Origin: Roseovarius sp.
Lineage (GTDB): Bacteria > Pseudomonadota > Alphaproteobacteria > Rhodobacterales > Rhodobacteraceae
DNA length: 64,000 nucleotides
Assembly (NCBI RefSeq): GCF_027019125.1
Contig: NZ_JALUXE010000014.1
Location: forward strand, 114,617-178,616
Direction: 5' to 3'
Position numbers and translations under genes: made by a program. This document shows positions 9,243 through 17,829 of this stretch, one piece after another. Within the stretch, counting starts at the first letter, position 1. Each line of letters begins with the position of its first letter. The notes under the pieces were generated by a model, which ran no database searches, was not told where the DNA came from, and saw only the letters and a list, made by a program, of their open reading frames with translations.

Positions 9243-10411
9243 TCACCGTTGACGCGGCCCTCGCGCATCTTTTCACCCTCGTGCAGCCGCTCGACATCGA
9301 AGAGGTGCCGCTGGCGCAGGCCGCAGGGCGCATCCTTGCCCGTGACGTGGCCGCCCGGCGCGATCAGCCACCATTCGCCGCCTCTGCCATGGACGGCTAT
9401 GCGATCTGCGGCGCTGATGCGGCACCCGGCACCACCCTCACGGTGATCGGCGAGGCCGCCGCTGGCCACGCCTACGCCGGGTCCGTGTCGTCCGGCGAAG
9501 CGGTGCGCATCTTCACCGGCGCGCCCATTCCGCACGGGGCCTCCCGCGTGATCATACAAGAGGATGTGACCCGCGACGCCGACCGCATCACCCTAGGCCA
9601 AAATCTCGACCGCAAGGATCATATCCGCCCCTTGGGCTGTGACTTTCGCGAAGGCCAGACCATCACCGCCCCGCGCCGCCTGCGCCCCGCCGATATTGCC
9701 CTTCTCGCCTCGATGAACGTGGCCTTCGTGCCGGTGCGCCGCAAGCCGCAGGTGGCGCTTATGTCCACCGGCGACGAATTGGTCATGCCCGGAGAAAGCC
9801 CCGGCCCCGATCAGATCATCGCGTCCAACACCTTTGGCCTCAAGGCGCTGTTCGACGCCATGGGGGCCGAGGCGCGCATTCTGCCCATAGCGCGCGATAC
9901 CGTGGCCTCGCTCACCGCCGGTTTTGCCCTGACGCGCGGGGCCGATCTGATCGTTACCATCGGCGGGGCCTCAGTGGGCGATCATGATCTCGTGGGTCGT
10001 GTGGCGGGTGATCTCGGCATGGAACGCGCCTTCTACAAGGTCGCCATGCGCCCCGGAAAACCGCTGATGGCCGGGCGCATGAACGGCGCGGCCATGGTCG
10101 GCCTGCCGGGCAACCCGGTCTCGGCCATGGTCTGTGGCCATGTGTTCATCGCGCCGATGATCAACGCCATGCTCGGTCTGAGCACAGCGCCTGCGCCGCG
10201 CCTGCGCGCGCCGTTGGCCGTTCCCCTGCCGCCCAACGGCCCACGCGAACATTACATGCGCGCGGCCCTCACGCCGCAAGGGATCCACCCCGAGGATAAA
10301 CAGGATAGCTCGCTTCTGAGCATCCTCGCCAATGCCGAGGCGCTGATGGTGCGTCCGGTCAATGACCCGGCGCGCGAGGTGGGCGAGATGATGGACTATC
10401 TCCCGCTTTAG
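9239..10411 (+). CDS. moeA: Molybdopterin molybdenumtransferase
   Basis: MoeA inserts molybdate into adenylylated molybdopterin in the last step of cofactor assembly. The 390-residue protein has the usual layout: an N-terminal region with '[13 protein letters not shown]', the MoCF-binding domain with '[11 protein letters not shown]' and '[11 protein letters not shown]', '[11 protein letters not shown]' and '[11 protein letters not shown]', and a C-terminal beta-barrel. The ATG overlaps the moaC stop by four bases. It is the last gene of the operon; a palindromic repeat follows. Confidence 0.97.
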   Translation: MITVDAALAHLFTLVQPLDIEEVPLAQAAGRILARDVAARRDQPPFAASAMDGYAICGADAAPGTTLTVIGEAAAGHAYAGSVSSGEAVRIFTGAPIPHGASRVIIQEDVTRDADRITLGQNLDRKDHIRPLGCDFREGQTITAPRRLRPADIALLASMNVAFVPVRRKPQVALMSTGDELVMPGESPGPDQIIASNTFGLKALFDAMGAEARILPIARDTVASLTAGFALTRGADLIVTIGGASVGDHDLVGRVAGDLGMERAFYKVAMRPGKPLMAGRMNGAAMVGLPGNPVSAMVCGHVFIAPMINAMLGLSTAPAPRLRAPLAVPLPPNGPREHYMRAALTPQGIHPEDKQDSSLLSILANAEALMVRPVNDPAREVGEMMDYLPL

Positions 10412-10441
10412 TACGTTTTGCGCGTCATCGAAACCACACCC

Positions 10442-10504
10442 GTCCCGGGCTTGACCCGGGACCGCACCGAAGCAGCGTCGAGGCCCCGACCCGGGGTCCG
10501 GGGC
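10442..10504. repeat. REP-like intergenic palindromic element
   Basis: This GC-rich unit lies between the convergent moeA and fau genes. It holds a perfect inverted repeat (GTCCCGGG, 5-base spacer, CCCGGGAC, 10442-10462) followed by a second imperfect one (GCCCCG to CGGGGC, 10483-10504). Similar 'CCCGGGCTTGACCCGGG' units are scattered between convergent genes in many alphaproteobacterial genomes. It may also act as a bidirectional terminator, although there is no T run. Confidence 0.6.
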
Positions 10505-10535
10505 GACATGAACCCGATCAGAAGCAACGGATAGT

Positions 10536-11105
10536 TTAACTGCGCCCGCCGAAACTGATCACCTCAAGCTCCGTCACCACCATGTCGAGCGGCTGATCGG
10601 TCGGCTCAAGCGGCAATTCCGCCGCCTCCTGCGCGCCGTAGGCAAAGCCAATCGCCAATGTTCCACGGCGCGCGCGCAACATTTCCAGCGTGCGGTCATA
10701 GAACCCGCCGCCATAGCCCAGCCTCCCGCCGCGCCGATCAAAGGCCACCAGCGGCACAATCAGAATCTCCGGCTCGAAAAAATCGTCAGCCTCCGGCACC
10801 ATCGCGCCAAACGGCCCTGTCCGCAGCGCGCATCCCGGCCCCCAGCGCGAGAAATCAAGCGGCTGGCCCTCACCCCGGATCACCGGCACGCCCACCGGCC
10901 CATGCGCAGCCGCCTCTTCCATCGCGGGCAGCAGATCAATCTCGGACCGGATCGGCATGTAACCCGCCAGCGGCACCCCGCGATAGCCCGCCAGCACCCC
11001 CGACAAGAGCGCCGCCGCCCCCGGCCCGCGACCGCGATGCGCCTCGGCCCGCCGCGCAAAGGCTGCCTTGCGCGCCGCTGCCTTCACCTCACTCAGATCG
11101 CTCAT
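10536..11105 (-). CDS. fau: 5-formyltetrahydrofolate cyclo-ligase
   Basis: The 189-residue protein uses ATP to convert 5-formyl-THF to 5,10-methenyl-THF, returning stored folate to the active pool. It has the N-terminal substrate-binding Arg-rich helix, 'GYMPIRSEIDLLPAM', and the ATP-binding signature 'RRGGRLGYGGGFYDRTL'. The start is the ATG at 11105, which overlaps the mgtE stop as ATGA; an in-frame extension to 11591 is a shadow of mgtE. It is translationally coupled to mgtE. Confidence 0.93.
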   Translation of the reverse strand: MSDLSEVKAAARKAAFARRAEAHRGRGPGAAALLSGVLAGYRGVPLAGYMPIRSEIDLLPAMEEAAAHGPVGVPVIRGEGQPLDFSRWGPGCALRTGPFGAMVPEADDFFEPEILIVPLVAFDRRGGRLGYGGGFYDRTLEMLRARRGTLAIGFAYGAQEAAELPLEPTDQPLDMVVTELEVISFGGRS

Positions 11106-12493
11106 ATCAAAAACACCGTCGCCAGCCCCAGAAACGCGAAAAAGCCCACCACATCCGTCACGGTGGTGACAAAGGTGCCCGATCCCAGCGCCGGATCGAC
11201 ACCCATCCGGTCCATGATCACAGGAACAGCGGCGCCCGCCAATCCGGCAACGACCAGATTGATCACCATCGCGGCACCGATCACATAGCCAAGTTCGGGT
11301 CCCCCGAACCAGACCACCCCGACCACGCCCATCACCAGCGCGAATATCAACCCGTTGATCAGCCCCACCAGCGTTTCGCGCCTGAGCACCCGCCAGACAT
11401 TCGCGCCGGTCAAGTCCTTGGTCGCGAGCGCCCGCACCGCCACCGTCAGGCTCTGCGTGCCGGCATTGCCCCCCATCGAGGCGACAATCGGCATCAAGAC
11501 CGCCAGCGCCACCAGTTGCGCAATCGCCATTTCGAATTGCGCAATCACAAGCGAGGCCAGAATCGCCGTCGCCAGATTGACCGCAAGCCATGGCACCCGC
11601 TGCTTGGAGGTCTCGATCACGGAATCGTTGATCCCCCCCTCGCCCACGCCGGCCAGACGCATGATGTCTTCTTCATGCTCTTCATCCAGCACCGCCATCG
11701 CGTCATCAATCGTGATGACCCCCACCAGGCGGCCATCCTCATCCACGACGGGGGCCGAAATCAGGTGATACTGGTTGAACATATAGGCCACGTCGCCGTC
11801 ATAGCGCGTGACCGGAATGGTGTGGAATGTCTCCTCCACAATATCCATGAGCGGCGTATCGCGGCGCGCGGCCATGATCCGGCCCAGCGTGACATTGCCC
11901 ACCGGATGCAGCCGGGGATCGACCAGCACGATATGATAGAACTGCTCCGGCAATTCTTGGGCATTGCGCATGAAATCAATGGCATCGCCCACCAGCCAAT
12001 GCTCGGGGGCCATCACCACTTCGCGCTGCATCAGGCGCCCGGCGGAATATTCCGGATAGGTCAGCGATTGCTCGACCGCTGCCCGGTCGCTGTCCTCGAG
12101 GACACTCAGGATCGCCTCTTGCTGCTGATCCTCCAGATCCTCGACCAGATCGACCACGTCGTCGGAGTCCAGCTCGCGGACGGCATCGGCCAGAACCTCG
12201 GGCGTCAAGAGGCCGATCACCTCTTCGCGGATCGACTCATCCAGTTCCGACAGGATATCGCCGTCAAACTCCTGCCCGTAGAGTTCGATCAACCGCCGCC
12301 GGTCATAGGCATTGCTCTGCTCCAGAAGGTCGGCGATGTCGGCCGCATGCAGCGGCTCCATCTCGGCCCAGAGCATGTCGCGGTTCTGTGTCTCGACCGC
12401 ATACATGATCCGCGCGATCAGCGATCGCGTGAGCGGCGTGTCATCCTCAAGCTCTTCCACCTCGGGGGTCAGATCGTGTTCTTGTTCTGCCAT
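11102..12493 (-). CDS. mgtE: MgtE-type magnesium channel
   Basis: The 463-residue protein is an MgtE magnesium channel. The order is a cytoplasmic MgtE N domain (about residues 30-130, 'LLEQSNAYDRRRLIEL'), two CBS domains (about 135-260, ending 'VVDEDGRLVGVITIDDAM'), and a five-helix membrane domain (about 285-463) with 'LPWLAVNL'-like 'VPWLAVNLATA' and the family element 'MPIVASMGGNAGTQSL'. CBS and N domains sense cytoplasmic magnesium and gate the pore. The start at 12493 follows a G-rich ribosome site; an upstream in-frame Met at 12508 is less likely. No M-box-like leader fits in the 136 bases before the divergent guaD gene. Confidence 0.95.
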   Translation of the reverse strand: MAEQEHDLTPEVEELEDDTPLTRSLIARIMYAVETQNRDMLWAEMEPLHAADIADLLEQSNAYDRRRLIELYGQEFDGDILSELDESIREEVIGLLTPEVLADAVRELDSDDVVDLVEDLEDQQQEAILSVLEDSDRAAVEQSLTYPEYSAGRLMQREVVMAPEHWLVGDAIDFMRNAQELPEQFYHIVLVDPRLHPVGNVTLGRIMAARRDTPLMDIVEETFHTIPVTRYDGDVAYMFNQYHLISAPVVDEDGRLVGVITIDDAMAVLDEEHEEDIMRLAGVGEGGINDSVIETSKQRVPWLAVNLATAILASLVIAQFEMAIAQLVALAVLMPIVASMGGNAGTQSLTVAVRALATKDLTGANVWRVLRRETLVGLINGLIFALVMGVVGVVWFGGPELGYVIGAAMVINLVVAGLAGAAVPVIMDRMGVDPALGSGTFVTTVTDVVGFFAFLGLATVFLI

Positions 12494-12629
12494 GGTGCCC
12501 CCCTGCAATCCCTGTTGCGGGCAGGATTAAAGAACCGGTTTGCGGAAAACAATCACAATGGGCCAATTTACCCCGGCCCTGTGGCCCCTTATCCTGCTCC
12601 CTGCGCAATCCTTCGCCCAAGGGGGGCAT

Positions 12630-13913
12630 ATGTCAGCGATCACCCTGCTCACCGGCCAGATTCTCGCCTTCGACCGCTCACCCTTCGCGGACGATCCGCA
12701 GGGGGCGGCGCGTCTGCACGAGGCGCTCCTGATCGAGAATGGCCTGATCACCGCCCTCGGCTCCGCGCAGGATCTGCGCGCCATGGCGCCGCAGGCACAA
12801 GCGACCGACATGGGGGCCCGTCTCATCACTGCCGGGTTTGTCGATGCCCATGTCCATTACCCCCAGACCGCAATCATCGCCAGTTGGGGCAAACGCCTGA
12901 TCGAGTGGCTCAACACCTATACATTCCCCGAGGAAATGCGCTTTGCCGATCCCACCTACGCGGCAGAAATCGCTGCCCGCTATCTCGATCTCATGCTCGC
13001 CCATGGCACCACCACCTGCGCCAGCTACGCCACCATCCACCCCGCCAGCGTCACCGCGTTCTTCGAGGCGGCCCAGGCACGGGGCCTGCGCGTGGTGGCG
13101 GGCAAGACCTGCATGGACCGCAACGCGCCCGATGGGCTGCGCGACACCGCGCAATCCGCCTATGACGACAGCAAGGCGCTGCTCACCCGCTGGCACGGGG
13201 TCGACCGGCTCTCTTATGCCATCACACCCCGGTTTTCGCCCACCTCGACGCCCGATCAACTCGCCGCCCTGGGTGCACTCTGGGCGGAATACCCCGATTG
13301 CCTGATGCAAACCCACCTGTCAGAGCAGGTGGACGAGGTGGCATGGGTCAAATCCCTCTATCCTGAGGCGCGCGACTATCTCGATACATACGAAACCCAC
13401 GGCCTCCTCGGCGCGCGCGGGCTCTACGGCCATGCCATCTACCTCGACCCACGCGAGCGCGACCGCCTGCGCGAGGTGGGCGCGGCGCTTATCCATTGCC
13501 CCACCTCCAACACCTTCATCGGCTCCGGTTGTTTCAATCTCGCGGCCCGCATGGCCGAAGGGCAGCGCGTTGGCCTGGCCACCGACACCGGCGGCGGCTC
13601 CTCCTTTTCCATGCTGCGCACCATGGCCGCCGCCTATGAGATCGGGCAATTGACCGGCACGGCGCTGCATCCCGCCCAGCTTCTGTGGCTTGCCACCGCA
13701 GGCTCGGCAGAGGCGCTGCACATGGGCGCACGGATCGGCAATATCGCGCCGGGAATGGAGGCCGATCTTGTCGCGCTCGATCTCGCCTCGACCCCCGCCA
13801 TCGCCCAACGCAGCGCCCGCGCGACGGATATCTGGGAGGCGCTCTTTCCCACGATCATGATGGGCGACGACCGCGCCATTGCCGGGGTTTGGGTGGCGGG
13901 CAAGGCGGTGTGA
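12630..13913 (+). CDS. guaD: Guanine deaminase
   Basis: This amidohydrolase converts guanine to xanthine. The 427-residue protein has the metal-binding HxH ('FVDAHVHYPQT'), a long loop with 'TYTFPEEMRF' typical of guanine deaminases, a middle 'MQTHLSEQVDEV', and the catalytic aspartate in 'GLATDTGGGSSFSML'. The start was set at the ATG at 12630 because AGGGGGG lies directly upstream; the frame stays open to 12540 with a pseudo signal sequence that I do not consider real. Other purine catabolism genes are not adjacent. Confidence 0.93.
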   Translation: MSAITLLTGQILAFDRSPFADDPQGAARLHEALLIENGLITALGSAQDLRAMAPQAQATDMGARLITAGFVDAHVHYPQTAIIASWGKRLIEWLNTYTFPEEMRFADPTYAAEIAARYLDLMLAHGTTTCASYATIHPASVTAFFEAAQARGLRVVAGKTCMDRNAPDGLRDTAQSAYDDSKALLTRWHGVDRLSYAITPRFSPTSTPDQLAALGALWAEYPDCLMQTHLSEQVDEVAWVKSLYPEARDYLDTYETHGLLGARGLYGHAIYLDPRERDRLREVGAALIHCPTSNTFIGSGCFNLAARMAEGQRVGLATDTGGGSSFSMLRTMAAAYEIGQLTGTALHPAQLLWLATAGSAEALHMGARIGNIAPGMEADLVALDLASTPAIAQRSARATDIWEALFPTIMMGDDRAIAGVWVAGKAV

Positions 13914-13982
13914 GCGGGCAACGCGAGAGCAACGCAACACCCGGTCACGCAGGGGGATTGGAGCTATCGGCAAAAGCCGCCG

Positions 13983-14774
13983 TCACACCACTTTCGACAG
14001 AATCTCCAGCGCGGCCTCGTGTTGCATGCGCCCGGCGGCGGCTATCGCACGGCCACCCTGATGCGCCGGACCACCCTGCCAATCCGTGACAATACCGCCC
14101 GCCGCCTCGATCACGGCAATCGGTGCCTGAATGTCATAGGCCGCCAACCCCGCCTCGATCACAAGATCGACATGCCCCGCCGCAACAAGAGAATAGGCAT
14201 AACAATCAAGCCCATAGCGCGTCAACTTCGCGTGCCTTGCCACCTCTGCAAATCCGGCCGCCTCGGCCGGGCTGCCCAATTCCGGAAAGGTGGTAAAGAC
14301 AATCGCCTCGGACAGCGGCCGCGCGCCCATGACCCGCAATTCCCGCGCGCCCATCGGCCCGGCCATCCGCGCCGCGCCCCAACCGCCTTCGAACCGCTCG
14401 CCGATATAGGGCTGGTCAATGATCCCGTAGAGGGGGCCGGTCTCATCGGAAACCGCGATCAAGACACCCCATGTCGGCGCGCCAGACATGAACGCCCGCG
14501 TGCCGTCAATCGGGTCCAGCACCCATGTCAGGCCGCTGGTGCCTGCAACCGCGCCGTATTCCTCGCCAAGGATGCCATCCTGCGGGCGCAACTGCGCCAG
14601 AGCCGCGCGCATGGCGCGTTCCGCAGCGCGGTCGCCTTCCGTCACCGGATCGAACCGCCCATCGGGCAGCTTGTTATCCGCCGTCAGCCCAGCCATGCGA
14701 AAAAACGGCAAAACAGCCTCACGCGCGGCATCGGCCACCGCATGGGCTGTCTTGACTATATCTGTCTTGTCCAT
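13983..14774 (-). CDS. hisN: Histidinol-phosphatase, inositol monophosphatase family
   Basis: The 263-residue enzyme belongs to the lithium-sensitive inositol monophosphatase superfamily. It has the metal ligands in 'FDPVTEGDRAAERAM', 'GILGEEYG', 'WVLDPIDGTRAFMSG', and the late 'AAYDIQAPIAVIEAAGG'. The variation Tyr-Asp-Ile-Gln-Ala in the last motif and the overall length fit the HisN-type histidinol-phosphate phosphatases of alphaproteobacteria. The physiological substrate is inferred from family resemblance; the gene is not in a his operon, as is normal for hisN. Confidence 0.85.
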   Translation of the reverse strand: MDKTDIVKTAHAVADAAREAVLPFFRMAGLTADNKLPDGRFDPVTEGDRAAERAMRAALAQLRPQDGILGEEYGAVAGTSGLTWVLDPIDGTRAFMSGAPTWGVLIAVSDETGPLYGIIDQPYIGERFEGGWGAARMAGPMGARELRVMGARPLSEAIVFTTFPELGSPAEAAGFAEVARHAKLTRYGLDCYAYSLVAAGHVDLVIEAGLAAYDIQAPIAVIEAAGGIVTDWQGGPAHQGGRAIAAAGRMQHEAALEILSKVV

Positions 14775-14830
14775 TCCGGCCCGCCTTTCCTACCGCTTGC
14801 GCAGAGGGATAGACCCAAGGCCGGTCCGGC

Positions 14831-15205
14831 TCAAGCCACCTCGCTCAAAACCCGCGCAAGGTCGAACAAACGCCGACGTTGGTTTTCGGGAATGGCGTAA
14901 TACGAACGCACCAGATCCAGCGCTTCCTTGTCGCCCATCAGATCGGCCCGTGCCGGATCGCTCTTTTCGCGCTCCACACCGCCGTCCTGATCCAGACCTT
15001 CGAAGAAAAAGCTGATCTCGACGTCCAGAGATTCGGCAATATCCCAAAGCCGCGACGCGCTGACGCGGTTCGCACCTGTTTCATATTTCTGAATCTGCTG
15101 AAATTTGATTCCAACGCTTTCGGCCAACTGTTGCTGGGTCATACCAACCAGCCAGCGGCGGTGTCGAATGCGTTTGCCAACGTGCACATCAACGGGGTGC
15201 GGCAT
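14831..15205 (-). CDS. XRE-family helix-turn-helix regulator, PraR-like
   Basis: The 124-residue protein has an N-terminal Cro/C1-type helix-turn-helix (about residues 8-65: 'GKRIRHRRWLVGMTQQQLAE', then 'FQQIQKYETGANRVSASRL') followed by 'VEISFFFEG' and a short charged C-terminal helix. This architecture matches the PraR/SinR-like regulators widespread in alphaproteobacteria. AAGGA lies upstream of the ATG at 15205; the longer frame to 15283 lacks a ribosome site. It is divergent from the quinone oxidoreductase gene, and the 313-base intergenic region has two inverted repeats that could be operators. Confidence 0.88.
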   Translation of the reverse strand: MPHPVDVHVGKRIRHRRWLVGMTQQQLAESVGIKFQQIQKYETGANRVSASRLWDIAESLDVEISFFFEGLDQDGGVEREKSDPARADLMGDKEALDLVRSYYAIPENQRRRLFDLARVLSEVA

Positions 15206-15390
15206 ATAATGTTCCTTCTTACCTACTCTGAGACTTAATCGTAATTCGACGACCCGAAACACACGTCCCGGACCAGACGCCACGCATCCCAGCAGCGCGT
15301 GCTGGACCCTACCAAGTTGACATTAAAATTCAAGAAATATCGCTATCCGTTTGCGTGACCTATACCAATGAAACACAATCTATACGAGCA

Positions 15391-15408
15391 CCTATCCTTT
15401 TGGATAGG
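15391..15408. repeat. Inverted repeat in XRE/qor intergenic region
   Basis: CCTATCC, four T residues, then GGATAGG form a perfect 7-base inverted repeat within the 313-base gap 15206-15518. The gap also has TTGACA at 15317-15322 with AT-rich sequence after it and a second palindrome nearer to the quinone oxidoreductase gene. There is no T run after the hairpin, so an operator or a leader structure is more likely than a terminator. No open reading frame of note was found in the gap. Confidence 0.5.
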
Positions 15409-15443
15409 GTGAATCCCCGTTTTTCCGCTTGCCTGTTGCCAGT

Positions 15444-15472
15444 TTGACAGGACGAATCGAATTCGTCTAACC
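15444..15472 (+). promoter_or_regulatory. Candidate promoter with embedded palindromic operator
   Basis: A consensus -35 TTGACA (15444-15449) is followed by the inverted repeat GACGAAT-CGA-ATTCGTC (15451-15467) and a weak -10 around TAACCA (15467-15472). The palindrome fills the spacer, a typical place for a repressor or a MerR-type activator. The quinone oxidoreductase gene starts 46 bases downstream. Confidence 0.5.
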
Positions 15473-15518
15473 ACCGCTTCAGCATTATCCCGCAACGGTA
15501 GAATCACAAGGGTCCACA

Positions 15519-16481
15519 ATGCGCGCCTATCACCTGCCCGCCAAGGGCGCCGAGCCCATCCTGACCGACCTGCCCCGCCCGACCCCCGGTTCGGGCGAAA
15601 TCAGCCTGCGTATCGCGGCCTGCGGGCTCAATTTTGCCGATCTCCTGATGATCAAGGGGGCCTATCAGGACACGCCAGAGGCCCCCTTCACCCTCGGAAT
15701 GGAGGTGGCTGGCACGGTCGAGGCCCTGGGCCCCGACACCGACGGCCCTGCGCCGGGCACCCGCGTCGCAGTCTTTGGCGGTCAGGGCGGGCTTGCCGAT
15801 TTTGGATGTTTTCCCGCCGCCCGTGCCGTGCCCCTGCCCGATGCCATGAGCTTTGCCGAGGCAGCAGCCTTTCAAGTCGCCTATGGAACGAGCCATGTGG
15901 CACTGGATCACAAGGCGCGGCTGCAGCCGGGGGAAACCCTGCTGGTTCTGGGCGCAGCCGGGGGTGTCGGCCTCACCGCCGTGGAAATCGGCAAACAGAT
16001 GGGCGCGCGCGTCATCGCCTGCGCCCGAGGCGCGGACAAGCTCGATGTCGCAAAACGGGCCGGGGCCGACCACCTGATCGACGCCGCCAGCCAGGACATC
16101 CGCGACACCTGCCGCGCCCTTGGCGGGGTCGATGTGGTCTATGATCCGGTCGGCGGCGATCAATTCACCGCCGCCATGCGCGCCTGCAACCCCGAGGCGC
16201 GCATTCTGGCGATCGGCTTTGCATCCGGCGACGTGCCGCAAATCCCCGCCAATCATCTTCTGGTCAAGAATATCAGCGTGATGGGCCTCTATTGGGGCGG
16301 CTATCTCAAATTCCGCCCCGAGGTCCTGACACAGAGCATGGCCACGCTCTTTGACTGGTATGCGGCCGGTCGCCTGCGCCCGCATGTCTCGCACCTGCTG
16401 CCGCTTGAACAGGCCGCCGAGGCGCTCGATTTGCTGCGGTCACGCAAATCCACCGGCAAGGTTGTCGTCACGCTGGAATAG
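15519..16481 (+). CDS. NADPH:quinone oxidoreductase family protein (zinc-free MDR)
   Basis: The 320-residue protein is a medium-chain dehydrogenase/reductase without the zinc ligands of alcohol dehydrogenases. It has the quinone oxidoreductase pattern 'ACGLNFADLLMIKGAYQ', 'FTLGMEVAGTVEALGP', the cofactor-binding 'LVLGAAGGVGLTAVEIGKQM', and the C-terminal 'LPLEQAAEALDLLRSRKSTG'. Such enzymes reduce quinones or enals using NADPH. Its 3' end overlaps the convergent LysR gene by 14 bases. An operator-like palindrome in the promoter spacer suggests induction by a reactive compound. Confidence 0.9.
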   Translation: MRAYHLPAKGAEPILTDLPRPTPGSGEISLRIAACGLNFADLLMIKGAYQDTPEAPFTLGMEVAGTVEALGPDTDGPAPGTRVAVFGGQGGLADFGCFPAARAVPLPDAMSFAEAAAFQVAYGTSHVALDHKARLQPGETLLVLGAAGGVGLTAVEIGKQMGARVIACARGADKLDVAKRAGADHLIDAASQDIRDTCRALGGVDVVYDPVGGDQFTAAMRACNPEARILAIGFASGDVPQIPANHLLVKNISVMGLYWGGYLKFRPEVLTQSMATLFDWYAAGRLRPHVSHLLPLEQAAEALDLLRSRKSTGKVVVTLE

Positions 16482-17340
16482 ACACCGGCGGCGTCAACGC
16501 GCCGAATCCCTGCCGCAACATGCGCATCAACGCGGCGCGGACCTCGTCGCGCCCGACACCGGCATAGAGGTTTATCTTCTGCACGCCCAGTTCGGGCAGC
16601 GCCCCGCCAGGGTGAATCGCCTCCAGATGGGGCGGGATACTGCTTTCAAGCAGCGCGCCGACCGCCAGATCGGCGCTCACCAGCGCCTCGACCGCGCGGT
16701 CATCCTCGGAATCCACCGCCAGTTCCCAATCCACTCCCGCCGCATCCAGCTTGCGCAGAACGATGGGCCGGAAAATGCACTGACGGCAAAACGCCAGGCG
16801 CAACGGCCGCCGTTTCCACGATACGCCCCCCTGTGCGCCGGTCCAGCGCAGGTTCATTTCGGTCAGCGTCTCGCCCCCCTCGCCCACGCCCTCTTCGGTG
16901 GTCAGGATCACATCAACCTCGCCCCGCGCCAAGGCCTCGCGCAGCCGCATCGTGCTTGATGAGCGCAGGTTGACCTTGACCCGCGGAAAGGCGGCGTTGA
17001 ACTGCTTGAGCACGCGCGGCACCACCGGGTAAACGATGTCATGCGGGACCCCGAGCGCCAATTCCCCCTCAAAGTTTTCCTCCGTCAGCCGCCCCACCAC
17101 CTCGTCATTGAGATCGAGCATACGGCGCGCATAGCCCACCAATTGCTCTCCGGGCGCGGTCAGAGACACTCGCCGATTGGCGCGTTCCAGGAGCGTCACA
17201 TCCAGCATCTCCTCCAACCGTTTGATCTGCATCGAGACCGCAGATTGCGTCAGGTTCAGCGCCGTCGCGGCACGAGTCACGCCGCCATGATCGGCGACCG
17301 CCACCAACGAACGCAGCGTGGTGATGTCGAGATTTCGCAT
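16468..17340 (-). CDS. LysR-family regulator, VtlR/LsrB type
   Basis: The 290-residue protein has an N-terminal winged helix-turn-helix ('VTRAATALNLTQSAVSMQIK') and a substrate-binding-like effector domain. Its conserved stretches ('LGVPHDIVYPVVPRVL', 'VDVILTTEEGVGEGGETL', 'WKRRPLRLAF', a Cys in 'CIFRP') resemble the VtlR/LsrB group from Brucella, Agrobacterium and Sinorhizobium as I remember it. In Brucella, VtlR activates small DUF1127 genes and an AbcR small RNA. Here the divergent neighbour is itself a DUF1127 gene, which supports the assignment. A LysR-type inverted repeat lies between them. Confidence 0.85.
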   Translation of the reverse strand: MRNLDITTLRSLVAVADHGGVTRAATALNLTQSAVSMQIKRLEEMLDVTLLERANRRVSLTAPGEQLVGYARRMLDLNDEVVGRLTEENFEGELALGVPHDIVYPVVPRVLKQFNAAFPRVKVNLRSSSTMRLREALARGEVDVILTTEEGVGEGGETLTEMNLRWTGAQGGVSWKRRPLRLAFCRQCIFRPIVLRKLDAAGVDWELAVDSEDDRAVEALVSADLAVGALLESSIPPHLEAIHPGGALPELGVQKINLYAGVGRDEVRAALMRMLRQGFGALTPPVSIPA

Positions 17341-17374
17341 TTATCACAATCCTTGATGATGAATCGGCCAAACA

Positions 17375-17392
17375 TTCATTTTTAAAATTGAA
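17375..17392. promoter_or_regulatory. Candidate LysR binding site
   Basis: TTCA-N10-TGAA with an AT-rich core (TTCATTTTTAAAATTGAA) is an 18-base imperfect palindrome in the 123-base gap between the LysR gene (minus) and the DUF1127 gene (plus). Its position and its fit to a T-N11-A-type dyad suggest the regulator's own control site. Confidence 0.45.
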
Positions 17393-17463
17393 CGAAACGA
17401 GGCAAAAGATCAACATCCGAAATGCGAACCCTTCGCCACATCACCAAAGGGAAAGGAAAGACC

Positions 17464-17667
17464 ATGACCGTCCACGCCCAAACCTCTGCCCTCCGCACCG
17501 TCCTGCGCACCCCGCGCATTTCGGAAATGCTGGCAGTATGGGCGCAGCGCCGCGCCCTCTACCGGCTCGACGATGCGGCCCTCGAGGACCTCGGTCTGAC
17601 GCGCGAGGCCGCGCTGCGCGAGGCAAGCCGCCCCTTCTGGGATTTGCCCCATCGGCTGCACTGCTGA
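17464..17667 (+). CDS. Small DUF1127 protein
   Basis: The 67-residue basic protein ends in the DUF1127 (YjiS-like) signature 'RRALYRLDDAALEDLGLTRE', followed by 'FWD'. Members are small arginine-rich proteins of alphaproteobacteria; some have been linked to RNA binding, phosphate and carbon metabolism, and virulence. The ATG at 17464 has GGGAAAGGAAAG upstream; an in-frame Met at 17422 has no ribosome site. It is divergent from the VtlR/LsrB-like gene, its likely activator. Confidence 0.85.
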   Translation: MTVHAQTSALRTVLRTPRISEMLAVWAQRRALYRLDDAALEDLGLTREAALREASRPFWDLPHRLHC

Positions 17668-17829
17668 CGCCCCGTTTCGCGACGCCTCCCCCTCACCGGG
17701 GAGGCAGCAGAAATACCGGCATAAAACCTGTCGAAAACAGTCATGAACGCTTGAAATTGCAAGCATGCCTTCCGATATTACTGGCAATGTCCCAAAATCG
17801 GGACCGCCATTCACATATCGGAGGGTTAC

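Noticed and set aside
12494..12629. Magnesium riboswitch before mgtE
   Set aside because: The intergenic space is short and shared with the divergent guaD promoter; no M-box-like stems were recognised.
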